Below, in pieces: positions 43,504-53,674 of a stretch of DNA of 64,000 bases. The notes beneath the pieces were generated by a model, which saw only the letters and a program-made list of their open reading frames with translations, was not told where the DNA came from and did no database searches. Positions within the stretch are counted from its first letter, which is position 1. Every line of letters begins with the position of its first letter. The stretch covers positions 1-64,000 of the forward strand of contig DATMFI010000014.1 of assembly GCA_035556215.1 (NCBI GenBank), in the 5' to 3' direction. This DNA comes from Palsa-892 sp035556215. GTDB taxonomy: Bacteria; Pseudomonadota; Alphaproteobacteria; Rhizobiales; Xanthobacteraceae. A program made the position numbers and the translations under genes.

Positions 43504-45817
43504 CCGTCATCCGCCAGGGCACCAGGCCTATGCGCCGGAGCGCATAAGTGCGCCGCGCGTGCAGAGCGATTTCGACGGCGATGCCGTCGCCGGCGTGCTG
43601 CGCAACCTGCGCCGCAATGCGCGGCTGATCATGCTCTCGGCGATCACCGGCACGCTGATCGCAACCGCCGCGGTCTTCAGCCTGACGCCGCTCTACAAGG
43701 CGACGACGCTGGTGCTCGTCGATCCGCGGCAAACGAAAATTCTGCAGGATGCCGAAGTCGTCGGCCGCCCCGGAACCGAAAGCGGCGCGATCGACAGCGA
43801 AGCCGAAATGGTCACCTCGCCGGCCGTGCTGCGCGCCGTCGCCGAGAAAATGCAGTTGCAGAACGATGATGAATTTTCCGGCATCAACGGCATTTTCGGC
43901 GCGATCAGGGCTTACGTGATTGCGCCGATCAAACGGTTGCTCGGCGCGAAGAGCAGCGACGACCCCTATGGCGCCATCGTTGACAAGCTCGACAAATATT
44001 CCGACGCCAAGCGCCGCGCGCTGAGCTACGTCATCGAATTGAATGCCTGGTCGCGCGATGCCGACAAGGCGATGGATCTCGCCAACACCATTGCGGATCA
44101 GTATCTCGCCCAGCAGGTCGCTTCGAAAACCAAGGTGACCGAGCGCGCGACCGAATGGCTGAACGGACGCGTCGAGGAATTGCGTAAACGCGTCGATAAG
44201 TCCGACCGTGCGCTTGAACAGTACAAGGCGCAGGCCGGATTGTTCGATCCCGCGGGAGAAAATCTGTCCGACCGGCAGATCGCTTCGCTCAACGATCAGC
44301 TTGTCGATTCCCGTGCGAAGGCAGCCGCGGCGCGCGCCAAATACGATCAGTTGAAGGGCATCACGCCGCGTGAGTTGCGCTCGGCCGCCGCCACTCCCGA
44401 CGTGTTGCAGTCGCAGGTGATTTCCAACCTGCGCGGGCAATACGCCGATGCCGCGCGCAAGCTCGCCGAAAAAGCCGCGCGTTACGGCCCCGAAAACCCG
44501 ATCGTCACTTCGGCGCGCGCCGAAGCCAGCCGGCTGGAAGCGGAGATCGCCGCCGAGATCAATCGCATCGTTTCGAGTTCCAAGGCGGAATACGAAATCG
44601 CCAAGAGCCGCGAGGAGTCGCTGGAAGCGAGTCTCGACGACCTCAAGGAAAAAGGCAGCAAATTCAACGAAGCGATGGTCAAGATGCACGAACTCGAGCG
44701 CGAGGCGCAGGCCAATCGCGATCTGTTCAACTCGTTTCTTGCCCGCGCCAAACAGACGGCCGAGCTGAATTTCCAGGTCCCCGACTCGCGCGTCGTTTCC
44801 GAAGCGACAATGCCGAATTCGACGAGCTATCCGCGCCGCGCGCTGATCATCGGCGTCGCCTTCTTCGGCTCGCTCGGTCTTGGCATCGCCATTGCGCTGG
44901 CGCGCGGCGTATTCACGAGAGGTTTCCGCAACACCAGCGATATCGAAACCAGCCTTGGCCTACAGTCTCTCGCGTCCATTCCATTGATCGAAGGATCGGT
45001 TCGGCCGGCCCACGGGCGTGAACCCCTCCTTGGAAACATGCGTGGCGCGAGGCTGTCCCTGCCGGGTCCCGGGACAAACACTCGTGCGTCGTCCCGGGAC
45101 CGGCTAGCGGCAGCGCGCAAACTTGCGAGCCTCGTCGTCGATCAGCCGAACTCGCCCTTTTCCGAGAGCGTGCGCGCGCTGCGTTTCAACATCCGCCATT
45201 CGCTGAACGACGCCGAAGAAAACACCGTACTCGTAACCTCGGCGCTTGCCGGCGAAGGAAAATCGACGATTGCCGCAAATCTGGCGCGCGAAGCGGCGCT
45301 CGCGGGCGAGCGCGTGCTGTTGCTCGATGCCGACCTTCGCCACCCGACGCTCGCCAACTCGCTCGAATTTCAGCCGCGTGAAACAGCCCCCACGGAGCTT
45401 GCCGATATTCTCCTCGGCCACGGCGACTTCCGCCGCTCGATCCGGCGCGACCGCAAGAGCGGGCTTTATGTCGTCGCCGGCACGGCGCGCGTTTCCGGCG
45501 CCGAGGCCGTAGCGCTCCTTTCGTCTCCGCGCATGCAGGAGCTCATCGAGATTTCCCGAAAAGCGTTCGACCTCGTGGTCATCGACGCGCCGCCGCTGCT
45601 GCCGATCGCGGATTCGCGCGTGCTCGTCGATCTCGTCGACGGCGTCGTGATGGTCGTCGAATCCGAACAGACGTCGCGCGAGGCGGTGACCGCCGCGATC
45701 CACGAAACTCCGGCGCTGGAAGGCAAGCTGATCGGCACCGTGCTGAACCGCACCGTCGATGACTTCGACCGCTACTATTACGGCGCCAATCCCGAGCGAA
45801 AGTACGAGTTCACGTAA
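43484..45817 (+). CDS. Polysaccharide co-polymerase/tyrosine autokinase (Wzc/ExoP type)
   Basis: A 777-residue inner-membrane protein. A Wzz domain with transmembrane helices (near 47-68 and 445-470) flanks a long coiled-coil periplasmic part. The C-terminal kinase has Walker A (SALAGEGKST), Walker A' (VLLLDADLRHP) and Walker B (LVVIDAPPLL), then a Tyr cluster (DRYYYGANPERKYEFT). It controls chain length and export together with the Wza-like lipoprotein. Confidence 0.9.
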   Translation: MLQRSIDRHPPGHQAYAPERISAPRVQSDFDGDAVAGVLRNLRRNARLIMLSAITGTLIATAAVFSLTPLYKATTLVLVDPRQTKILQDAEVVGRPGTESGAIDSEAEMVTSPAVLRAVAEKMQLQNDDEFSGINGIFGAIRAYVIAPIKRLLGAKSSDDPYGAIVDKLDKYSDAKRRALSYVIELNAWSRDADKAMDLANTIADQYLAQQVASKTKVTERATEWLNGRVEELRKRVDKSDRALEQYKAQAGLFDPAGENLSDRQIASLNDQLVDSRAKAAAARAKYDQLKGITPRELRSAAATPDVLQSQVISNLRGQYADAARKLAEKAARYGPENPIVTSARAEASRLEAEIAAEINRIVSSSKAEYEIAKSREESLEASLDDLKEKGSKFNEAMVKMHELEREAQANRDLFNSFLARAKQTAELNFQVPDSRVVSEATMPNSTSYPRRALIIGVAFFGSLGLGIAIALARGVFTRGFRNTSDIETSLGLQSLASIPLIEGSVRPAHGREPLLGNMRGARLSLPGPGTNTRASSRDRLAAARKLASLVVDQPNSPFSESVRALRFNIRHSLNDAEENTVLVTSALAGEGKSTIAANLAREAALAGERVLLLDADLRHPTLANSLEFQPRETAPTELADILLGHGDFRRSIRRDRKSGLYVVAGTARVSGAEAVALLSSPRMQELIEISRKAFDLVVIDAPPLLPIADSRVLVDLVDGVVMVVESEQTSREAVTAAIHETPALEGKLIGTVLNRTVDDFDRYYYGANPERKYEFT

Positions 45818-47301
45818 TGGGTAAAATCGAAACTTCGCTGCACCGGCAATCGGCCAATCGCTCCGCACGTTATGACGAAACGCTCGCGCACGCCTCACGC
45901 ACGCATGCGATCATGAGTCCGCAGACGCTTGCCGTTCTTTCGGGTTGCATCGAGTGTCTGCTGATCGCGGCGGCGTGCTATCAGGCCGGCAGCTTCTACC
46001 ACCGGCTGATGTTCGGCCATCTGCCCTACGCGACCTTCTATCTCGCCGCGACCTTCTGCCTTGCCGCACTGTTCGTCGTGCCGTGCGGTTTCGCACGCGA
46101 TTACTCCATCAAGCGGCTGCTCGACCCGCGCGCGCAACTCCAATCGATTTTTCTGCACTGGAACTACGCCTATGCGCTGTTCGTGCTTGCGCTCTTCATG
46201 CTGCACGCGACCGATTTCTACTCGCGCGGCTCGATTGCCGTGCAATACGGCGCGGGCTTGACGACCGCGCTCATCGTACGGGCCGTGCTGATGCGCTTCG
46301 CCGCTCGCGCCATCGACAAAGGTCAGATCGTCGGAAGCCGGGTGCTGATGGTCGGCGAGTCGCCGCTCGTCGAAGACGCCGCCTGGCGGATGCAGCGCAA
46401 CCGCAAGGGCGTCGAAATCGTATCGACGATCAAGCTCGATCCGCGGCGCCAGGAAGACGACGGCGCGCAAATTCAGGCTGCGCTTGAGAAAGCCGAAGCG
46501 TTTTCCCGGCACGGCGCGATTGACGACATCGTTATCTGCCTGCCCTGGTCGAAAAGCGAAACCATCTCCAGCTTCGTCGACGGGTTGGCGTCAATTCCAG
46601 CGACCATCCACAGCGCGCCGGATGCCGGTTGGCGCTGGATGAGCGAACCGGCCCTCGCCCGTGTCGGCGGCGTCTATACGCTGCGCCTCTCGCGCACCCC
46701 GCTCACACGCAAAGACCAGATCATCAAGCGCGCCTTCGATCTCATCGTTGCATCGGGGCTGCTCCTTGCCGCCGCGCCTTTTCTTCTCACTGTCGCGCTC
46801 TTGATCAAGCTCGACTCCAAAGGCCCGGTGATTTTCCGCCAGCGCCGCAACGGCTTCAATCAACGCGAATTCCGCGTCTTCAAGTTCCGCACCATGACCA
46901 CGCTCGATGACGGGCCGGTGATCCGCCAAGCGACGCGCGACGACCAGCGCATTACCCGGATCGGGAGAATTCTGCGCGCCACCAATATCGACGAGTTACC
47001 GCAACTCCTGAATGTCATTCTTGGCGATATGTCGCTTGTCGGCCCGCGGCCGCACGCCGTCGCGCATAACAACGCCTACGAAGAGCGGATCCGGCTTTAT
47101 GCGCGGCGCCATAACGTCAAGCCCGGCATCACCGGCTGGGCGCAGGTGCGCGGCTTTCGCGGCGAGACCGATTCCATCCAGAAGATGCGCGATCGCGTCG
47201 AGCACGATCTCTACTACATCGACCACTGGTCGCTGTTCTTCGACATCAAGATCCTGGTCATGACCATCTTCTCGCTGAGGTCGTATCGCAATGCCTATTG
47301 A
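45817..47301 (+). CDS. Undecaprenyl-phosphate hexose-1-phosphate transferase (WcaJ type)
   Basis: A 494-residue polyprenyl-phosphate sugar transferase: four N-terminal membrane helices, a CoA-binding-like middle domain, a fifth hydrophobic segment near 310-330 and the C-terminal catalytic domain (FRQRRNGFNQREFRVFKFRT, PRPHAVAHN). It starts repeat-unit synthesis on the lipid carrier. It overlaps the kinase gene by one base. Confidence 0.9.
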   Translation: MGKIETSLHRQSANRSARYDETLAHASRTHAIMSPQTLAVLSGCIECLLIAAACYQAGSFYHRLMFGHLPYATFYLAATFCLAALFVVPCGFARDYSIKRLLDPRAQLQSIFLHWNYAYALFVLALFMLHATDFYSRGSIAVQYGAGLTTALIVRAVLMRFAARAIDKGQIVGSRVLMVGESPLVEDAAWRMQRNRKGVEIVSTIKLDPRRQEDDGAQIQAALEKAEAFSRHGAIDDIVICLPWSKSETISSFVDGLASIPATIHSAPDAGWRWMSEPALARVGGVYTLRLSRTPLTRKDQIIKRAFDLIVASGLLLAAAPFLLTVALLIKLDSKGPVIFRQRRNGFNQREFRVFKFRTMTTLDDGPVIRQATRDDQRITRIGRILRATNIDELPQLLNVILGDMSLVGPRPHAVAHNNAYEERIRLYARRHNVKPGITGWAQVRGFRGETDSIQKMRDRVEHDLYYIDHWSLFFDIKILVMTIFSLRSYRNAY

Positions 47302-47833
47302 AAAACCCGTCGCAGCCGATTGGCAGCGAGACGACTACGTCCCCGCCGCCGTGCGCAATCCGAAACGCGGCGTGTTGCGCATGGGCGGGCTTGCATTGCG
47401 CCGCTACCTGATCGCGATGCGGCGCGCCTATTTCGTGCGCGTCTGGAAGATGGACATCGACCCGAGCGCCTGGTTCTCGCTGAAGGTGCATTTCGATCGC
47501 ACGCATCCGCGCGGCATTCATATCGGCCCCGAGAGCTATGTCGCTTTCGGCGCGGTGCTCCTCACCCACGACATGACACGCGGCATCTATGCAGACACGC
47601 GCGTCGGCGCCCGCTGCTTCATCGGCGCTCACAGCATTCTCCTGCCCGGTGTCACCATCGGCGACGGCTCGATCGTCGCAGCCGGCAGCGTCGTCACGCG
47701 CGACGTTGCGCCTGGCTCGATCGCCGCCGGCAACCCGGCGCGAACCGTGCGGACCGGGATCAAGACCTATCGTTTCGGCTGCTTGTGGAATTGGGAAAGC
47801 ACGAAATACGGCGGCAGCATCCCCGATCCATGA
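47291..47833 (+). CDS. Left-handed beta-helix acyltransferase (WcaF/WcaB-like)
   Basis: A 180-residue hexapeptide-repeat acetyltransferase (VGARCFIGAHSILLPGVTIG, DGSIVAAGSVVTRD, SIAAGNPARTVR). It probably acetylates a sugar of the exopolysaccharide. It overlaps the transferase gene by 11 bp. Confidence 0.85.
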   Translation: MPIEKPVAADWQRDDYVPAAVRNPKRGVLRMGGLALRRYLIAMRRAYFVRVWKMDIDPSAWFSLKVHFDRTHPRGIHIGPESYVAFGAVLLTHDMTRGIYADTRVGARCFIGAHSILLPGVTIGDGSIVAAGSVVTRDVAPGSIAAGNPARTVRTGIKTYRFGCLWNWESTKYGGSIPDP

Positions 47834-47950
47834 TCGCGAGACGCCGCTCAGCCGGCGAATTTCAAGGGCAAGGGGCAACGATGCGAGCGGGGAACGGCTT
47901 CGGCCGTTCGCCGAAGGGAAAGCTTTTTGTTGCGAAAGGCGGAGAAGAAG

Positions 47951-48721
47951 ATGCGGACGACTTTTCTAGGCTCACCGATCGACCTGTTGACATTCGACGA
48001 GACGATTTCGCTCGCCATCGAAGCGATGTTGACCAAGAAACCCGTCCAGCATGTCGCGATCAATGTCGCGAAGCTGGTGAAAATGCGGAACGACGCCGAG
48101 CTGCGCCGTGACGTAACCGAAAGCCACATCATCGGCATCGACGGCGCAGGCATCGTGATCGGCGCCCGCGCGCTCGGCATCAAGGTGCCCGAGCGCGTTG
48201 CCGGTATCGACCTGATGCAGAGGCTGCTTGCGATCTGCTCGGTACAGCACTTCCGGCCCTATTTCTTCGGCGCGCGCCGGCACGTGCTCGAACGCGCAAT
48301 CCGGAACGCCTACCGCCTCTGGCCGGGACTGGAGCTTGCGGGCTATCGCGACGGCTATTTCGGCGAGGAAGAAGAAGCCGAGATTGTCGAGAACATCAAG
48401 AACAGCAAAGCCGACTGCCTGTTCATCGGCATTCCGACGCCGCGCAAGGAGCGCTTCCTGCATCGCTATCGCGACGCGCTCGGCGTGCCCTTCATCATGG
48501 GCGTCGGCGGCAGCTTCGATGTGCTGGCAGGCCACGTCTCGCGCGCGCCGCGCGGCATGCAGAGCGCCGGGCTCGAGTGGCTCTACCGCGTCTATCAGGA
48601 GCCGAAGCGCATGTGGTGGCGCTACCTCAGCACCAACGCCGTCTATGCCGGCCTGCTCGGCAAGGAGCTCGTCACTCGCACCGTGCGCGGCAAGGCCCGC
48701 GCCGAAGGAGAAGCCGCATGA
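47951..48721 (+). CDS. wecG: WecG/TagA/CpsF-family glycosyltransferase
   Basis: A 256-residue GT26 enzyme with GIDGAGIVIGARALG (near residue 56) and CLFIGIPTPRKERF (near 155). Family members transfer N-acetylmannosamine or its uronic acid to a lipid-linked sugar. That matches the downstream genes that make UDP-ManNAc(A). The ATG at 47951 follows a GGAG. It overlaps the epimerase gene (ATGA). Confidence 0.87.
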   Translation: MRTTFLGSPIDLLTFDETISLAIEAMLTKKPVQHVAINVAKLVKMRNDAELRRDVTESHIIGIDGAGIVIGARALGIKVPERVAGIDLMQRLLAICSVQHFRPYFFGARRHVLERAIRNAYRLWPGLELAGYRDGYFGEEEEAEIVENIKNSKADCLFIGIPTPRKERFLHRYRDALGVPFIMGVGGSFDVLAGHVSRAPRGMQSAGLEWLYRVYQEPKRMWWRYLSTNAVYAGLLGKELVTRTVRGKARAEGEAA

Positions 48722-49917
48722 ATATTCTCGTTGCGTTCGGCACACGCCCCGAAGCCATCAAGCTCTTTCCGGTCATCCACGAATTGAAACAGGATGACGA
48801 TTTCGACGTCACCGTCTGCGTGACCGGGCAGCATCGCGAGATGCTCGATCAAGTGCTCGATATCGCCAAGATCACGCCCGATGTCGATCTCGACATCATG
48901 CGGCCGAACCAGAGCTTGCCGCAGATCACCTCGCGTATTCTCTCGAGCTTCGACGAGGTTCTCGCGAAATTTTCGCCCGATCGGGTCATCGTTCAGGGCG
49001 ATACGACAACCGCGATGGCGGCCGCCCTCACCTCGTACTATCGCAAGATCCCGGTCGATCACGTCGAAGCGGGCTTGCGCTCGGGCAACATCTATTCGCC
49101 CTTCCCCGAGGAAGTGAACCGCAAGATGGTCGGCTCGATCGCTTCGCTGCACTTTGCGCCGACGGCACGCGCCGCCGACGCCCTGATCCGCGAGAACGTT
49201 CCTGTCGACCGTGTGTTTGTCACCGGCAATACGGTGATCGACGCACTGCTCGAAACCAAGGAGCGAATTTCCGAATTTTCCGATGTGCGGAAGCTGATCG
49301 ACGCACAGCTTCCGCACAAAGGCGAGAACCGCAAGATTATCCTCGTCACCGCGCATCGCCGCGAGAATTTCGACGGCGGCATTCAGGAAATCGCGGCCGC
49401 AATCCTGAAGCTTGCCGAGCGCGAAGATGCATTGATTATTTTTCCAGTGCATCCGAATCCGAACGTCTCGGGCCCGATGCGCGAACTCCTCGGCCATCAT
49501 CCGAACATCCGGCTGCTGCCGCCGCTCGAATACGTGCCGTTCGTCTATCTCCTCTCGCGCTGCGACTTCGTGCTGACGGATTCGGGGGGCGTGCAGGAAG
49601 AAGCGCCGGCGCTGGGCAAGCCGGTCCTCGTGATGCGTGACACCACCGAGCGACCGGAGGGCATCGACGCCGGAACGGCGCTTCTCGTTGGCGCGGCTTC
49701 CGAGCGGATTTTCGGCGAAGCCGTGCGGCTTCTCGAAGACCGGCGCCACTATCAGCAGATGAGCCGCGCGCACAATCCGTTCGGCGACGGCAAAGCGAGC
49801 CGCCGCATCGTCGATGTCATCGCGCAGGAAACCGATCTGCGCAGCAAGAACTCCGCCGACATGTTTCAGCCCAGCATCAGCCCCGCCCTGCAGGAGGATT
49901 TGGAAAATGCCTCGTGA
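48718..49917 (+). CDS. wecB: UDP-N-acetylglucosamine 2-epimerase (non-hydrolysing)
   Basis: A 399-residue epimerase with the family start VAFGTRPEAIKLFPVIHEL, the catalytic-region segments VQGDTTTAMAAAL and HVEAGLRSGN, and the UDP-binding SGGVQEEAPALGKPVL. It makes UDP-ManNAc from UDP-GlcNAc. The next gene oxidises that product. Confidence 0.93.
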   Translation: MNILVAFGTRPEAIKLFPVIHELKQDDDFDVTVCVTGQHREMLDQVLDIAKITPDVDLDIMRPNQSLPQITSRILSSFDEVLAKFSPDRVIVQGDTTTAMAAALTSYYRKIPVDHVEAGLRSGNIYSPFPEEVNRKMVGSIASLHFAPTARAADALIRENVPVDRVFVTGNTVIDALLETKERISEFSDVRKLIDAQLPHKGENRKIILVTAHRRENFDGGIQEIAAAILKLAEREDALIIFPVHPNPNVSGPMRELLGHHPNIRLLPPLEYVPFVYLLSRCDFVLTDSGGVQEEAPALGKPVLVMRDTTERPEGIDAGTALLVGAASERIFGEAVRLLEDRRHYQQMSRAHNPFGDGKASRRIVDVIAQETDLRSKNSADMFQPSISPALQEDLENAS

Positions 49918-51217
49918 TTTCTCGAAAGTCTGCGTCATGGGCCTCGGCTATATCGGCCTGCCCACCGCCGCCCTCATCGCCAGCCGCGGCCTCGACGTGC
50001 TCGGCGTCGATATCGACCCTTCGATCGTCGAAACGGTGAGCGGCGGCCACATTCACATCGCCGAAGCCGATCTCGACGGCTTGGTGCAAAAAGGCGTGAT
50101 GTCGAAAAAGCTCACGGCGCGCAGCGAGCCCGAGCGGGCCGATGTCTTCATCATCACCGTGCCGACGCCGCTTTCGGGCAACAAGAAGCCGGTCGTCGAT
50201 CACGTATTCTCGGCGGCACGCGCCATCGCGCCGCATCTTGCGCATGGCAGCCTGGTCATTCTCGAATCGACCTGCCCGATCGGTACCACCGAAAAAGTAC
50301 GCGATCTTCTGGCCGAGATGCGGCCAGGCCTGCGCTTTCCATGGCCCAACCGCAGCGAAGAGCCCGATGTTTCGATCGCCTATTGCCCCGAGCGCGTGCT
50401 GCCGGGCCGTATCCTGATCGAGCTCGTGCAGAACGATCGCTGCATTGGCGGGCTCACACCCGGTTGCGCTGCCAAGGCCCGGCGCTTCTACGAGCTGTTC
50501 GTGCGCGGCGAATGCTTCGAAACCCATGCACGTACCGCCGAAATGGTGAAACTGACCGAGAACGCGTTTCGGGATGCCAATATTGCATTCGCCAACGAGC
50601 TTTCGCTGATCTGCGATCACGTCGGCGTCGATGTCTGGAACGTGATTGAACTTGCGAACCGCCATCCGCGAGTGAATATCCTGAAGCCTGGCCCCGGTGT
50701 CGGCGGCCACTGTATCGCGGTCGATCCATGGTTCATCGTCGATGCGGCCCCTCATCAGGCGCGCATGATCCGCGCTTCGCGCGAGATCAACGACGGCAAA
50801 GCGGATTATGTCTACGAGCAGGCGAAGTCATTGATCGAGACCTATCCCGACCGGCCGATCTTTTGCCTTGGCCTTGCCTTCAAGGCGAACGTCGATGATT
50901 TGCGCGAAAGCCCGGCGCTCGAAATCGCCGAACGGCTGGCCGAGAGCTATCCCGACAAAATCAACGTCGTCGAGCCGTTCGTCGACAAGCTGCCGAAACG
51001 GCTTGCGCAGCATGGCGCGCGCAAGGCCAAACTACGCGAAGCGCTCGCGACGGATTCGATCCTTATCGTGCTGGTCGATCACGATGCATTTCGCCGCGTG
51101 ACGGCGGAGCAGCGCAACGGCTCGATCGTTTACGACACGCGCGGCCTGTGGCGCGAGCCGAACGAGCCGGTGCGGACGACGGCCTTCCCGGTCAGACGTG
51201 CAAGCATGTCGGTATAA
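49907..51217 (+). CDS. wecC: UDP-N-acetyl-D-mannosamine dehydrogenase
   Basis: A 436-residue nucleotide-sugar dehydrogenase with NAD-binding GLGYIGLPTAAL, a conserved STCPIGTTEK segment and the catalytic Cys in GVGGHCIAVDPWF. With WecB it supplies UDP-ManNAcA. AGGAGG lies 9 nt before the ATG. Its 3' end overlaps the convergent glycosyltransferase gene by 88 bp. Confidence 0.92.
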   Translation: MPRDFSKVCVMGLGYIGLPTAALIASRGLDVLGVDIDPSIVETVSGGHIHIAEADLDGLVQKGVMSKKLTARSEPERADVFIITVPTPLSGNKKPVVDHVFSAARAIAPHLAHGSLVILESTCPIGTTEKVRDLLAEMRPGLRFPWPNRSEEPDVSIAYCPERVLPGRILIELVQNDRCIGGLTPGCAAKARRFYELFVRGECFETHARTAEMVKLTENAFRDANIAFANELSLICDHVGVDVWNVIELANRHPRVNILKPGPGVGGHCIAVDPWFIVDAAPHQARMIRASREINDGKADYVYEQAKSLIETYPDRPIFCLGLAFKANVDDLRESPALEIAERLAESYPDKINVVEPFVDKLPKRLAQHGARKAKLREALATDSILIVLVDHDAFRRVTAEQRNGSIVYDTRGLWREPNEPVRTTAFPVRRASMSV

Positions 51218-52323
51218 CGCTTGCCGATACCATCGCGGCGGAGCGGCTGAAAGGAATTGTCGCTCTGCCGCCTTGCGATTGACTTCTTCAACTCGCGCTC
51301 GTTCTCGACCAGAAATCGAATGCCATCGGCGACTTCCGCCGCCGAATTGGGGTCGCACCGGCAACCGATGTGAAAGCCGTCGAACAGGCCGTCGATGCCC
51401 CTGCCCTTCGACCACAGGATCGGCACGCCGGCGAGCACGGCTTCGACATGCACCATGCCGAAGGTCTCCCGCCGCGGCGTCATGACGAAGGCGGTGTAGC
51501 GATTGATGGTCGACTGCACCTTGGCGTGCGGCAGCGGCCCCATCAGCCGGACGCGATTTGCGGCGCCGGCATTCTGAATCGCCTGACTGGCTTCCAGAAG
51601 CGAGCGCGGGCTGCCGCGTCCATAGACATCGATTGCAAGTTCCGGCATTTCCTTTTCAAGCAGCATCGCGGCTTGTGAAAGAATATCCAGGCCTTTGCGC
51701 CGCCAGGAATCGAGCGCGAATACGCTGATCAATCGCGGCTCGTCGACGCGCCGGGGCGCGATAATGGCCTCGCCTGCCGTCATCACCGGCAGCAACTCGA
51801 AATGCGAGGGGTCGAGCGAGAGCGCCTTGCTGAAATATTCGCGCGTCCAGGGCGCGGGCGGCAGCAAGAGCGCCGCGTTGCTCGCGATCTTGCGGTAGCG
51901 CGGCCGCAGCGTTTTCTTGGTTTCGAAGATCTTGATGTCGGTATCGCCCCACAGGCTTGCGACATAGGGAATGCCGGTCTTCTCCGAAAGCTCGGAAGCA
52001 ATCAGGCCTTCCACCGAAAATTTATGAGCGTGAATGAGATCCGGCATCACGCATTTCTGCTCGAGATCGTTGCGGATCGCTTCCGCGACCAGCGCAAGAT
52101 GATGCGCAAGCCGAATGCCATAAGGCGGCGCGCCATAGGCGATGGCCGTTCTGTCCTCCGCGAAGGGAAACAGCGCGATGTCCTTGCGCCAGCTTACGCG
52201 GTTCACCGAATAGACGATGTGACGAAACCCCTTCGCTTCGGCGAGCAGGTTCTCGACGGCGCGCGTCTTTTCGGGCACCAGCGGATCAGGAAAATCCGCG
52301 CTGATATGCAAAATGGTTTTCAT
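51130..52323 (-). CDS. Glycosyltransferase (GT4-like)
   Basis: A 397-residue GT-B enzyme. The C-terminal half has PRRETFGMVHVEAVLAGVPI with the E-x7-E region of GT4 proteins. It begins the minus-strand arm with the ligase, flippase and methyltransferase genes upstream. The start at 52323 (MKTILHISADF) leaves 38 bp of overlap with the upstream ligase gene. Confidence 0.85.
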   Translation of the reverse strand: MKTILHISADFPDPLVPEKTRAVENLLAEAKGFRHIVYSVNRVSWRKDIALFPFAEDRTAIAYGAPPYGIRLAHHLALVAEAIRNDLEQKCVMPDLIHAHKFSVEGLIASELSEKTGIPYVASLWGDTDIKIFETKKTLRPRYRKIASNAALLLPPAPWTREYFSKALSLDPSHFELLPVMTAGEAIIAPRRVDEPRLISVFALDSWRRKGLDILSQAAMLLEKEMPELAIDVYGRGSPRSLLEASQAIQNAGAANRVRLMGPLPHAKVQSTINRYTAFVMTPRRETFGMVHVEAVLAGVPILWSKGRGIDGLFDGFHIGCRCDPNSAAEVADGIRFLVENERELKKSIARRQSDNSFQPLRRDGIGKRYTDMLARLTGKAVVRTGSFGSRHRPRVS

Positions 52324-53674
52324 GAACTTTCCGGTTTTTCGCGAGCGGCGGAATCGTAACGGCAATGGCAAATGCAAAGGTGCAGATATTCGCCAATGTC
52401 GTGAAGCCGCTCGACTCGGTGATGCCGTTGAACAGCACGAACAGCAGCATCGCGAATACGATGCGGTCGCGCTGGACGGCGGCGCGTGCGAGTATTGCGA
52501 TGTAAGAGATCACGAACAACGCAACGCCGATGACGCCGGTTGTCAGCAGGAGCTGAAGGAAGACATTGTGGGCATGCGAGGTCGCGAAACCCACCTCGCT
52601 CGCATGCTGCGGCAGTACGAAGACCGAGCTTGCGTAGCCGTAGCCCATCCACGGTTCGGCCGCTGCGAGCTTCAAGACGGCGTGCCAGATTTCAGTGCGG
52701 CCGGTGAAGGACGTGATTTCGCCGATATCGCCGCTGCGCGAGACCATCCTGAACAGAAACGCCTCGCCTTTCGGCAGGATCACCGCCAGCGCCAGCAGCC
52801 CGGCCGAGAACAATGCAATCGCGGCATAGAGCCTGCGCCAGCGAAACATGTACACGATGAACAAAATGGCGAGTGCGCCCGCAAGCGGCCCGCGCGAATT
52901 GGTCATCAGGAGCGCAATGAGCGAGATCAGGCCGGCAAGCGGCGCGAAGAAAATATTGATGCGGTGAAACTCGCGCGCATAGAGCCCCACCACGACCAGC
53001 GAGAATGCCGCGATCAGCGCCATATTGTTGGCGCTGCCGGCGATGCCCGCGAGGCGCGGGCTGACGAAGCGCTCTTCGTTGACCCAGTAAACGTAGTGGC
53101 CAAATTCAGGGATCGCGAAATAGACGGCAATCGAGATGATGCAGAAAAGCACGATCGCAACCACGATCGTCGCGAAGATTTCGACCTCGCCGAAACTGGA
53201 AAACAGGTAGGCCGAAAACAACACGCATGCCACGACCGTGAACACGGAAGTCGCCGTATAGGCCGGCGCCGGCGAGACGACCGTGCTCGCCGAGATCCAG
53301 AGCAGAAACAGGATCCACGGAAAATTGCTCGGAATCAGCAAGATGCGCAGCCATTGCCGGGCATGGATCAAGGCGGCGAAAGCCACCGTCATCCAGATGA
53401 CGATCTTCAGGATCACCTGAAAATCGACGTCCTTGTCCTGGTAGTCGCGGATGCGGAAGACCGCCTGCACCAGAAAAATCGCCACGAACAAGTGCAGCAG
53501 AATGGCAACGCGGTTACCGCGCGCAATGCCCCAGGCAAGCGCAATGCCGAGGCACACCGCGGGAAACGCAGCAACTGCGATCAGCGAAGATGGATCGAAC
53601 AGCAGCATGCCCGCGAGCACTGCGGCTGCCGTCGCGAGAAAAAGACCGAGGACGTCGCGTTCGGCCAGGGTCAT
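52286..53674 (-). CDS. O-antigen ligase/polymerase family membrane protein
   Basis: A 462-residue protein with about ten or more membrane segments and a Wzy_C-like region with the periplasmic loop FTGRTEIWHAVLKLAAAEPW and TSHAHNVFLQLLLTTG, features of O-antigen ligases and Wzy polymerases. It likely polymerises the repeat units. Start ATG at 53674 overlaps the flippase stop. Confidence 0.82.
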   Translation of the reverse strand: MTLAERDVLGLFLATAAAVLAGMLLFDPSSLIAVAAFPAVCLGIALAWGIARGNRVAILLHLFVAIFLVQAVFRIRDYQDKDVDFQVILKIVIWMTVAFAALIHARQWLRILLIPSNFPWILFLLWISASTVVSPAPAYTATSVFTVVACVLFSAYLFSSFGEVEIFATIVVAIVLFCIISIAVYFAIPEFGHYVYWVNEERFVSPRLAGIAGSANNMALIAAFSLVVVGLYAREFHRINIFFAPLAGLISLIALLMTNSRGPLAGALAILFIVYMFRWRRLYAAIALFSAGLLALAVILPKGEAFLFRMVSRSGDIGEITSFTGRTEIWHAVLKLAAAEPWMGYGYASSVFVLPQHASEVGFATSHAHNVFLQLLLTTGVIGVALFVISYIAILARAAVQRDRIVFAMLLFVLFNGITESSGFTTLANICTFAFAIAVTIPPLAKNRKVHENHFAYQRGFS

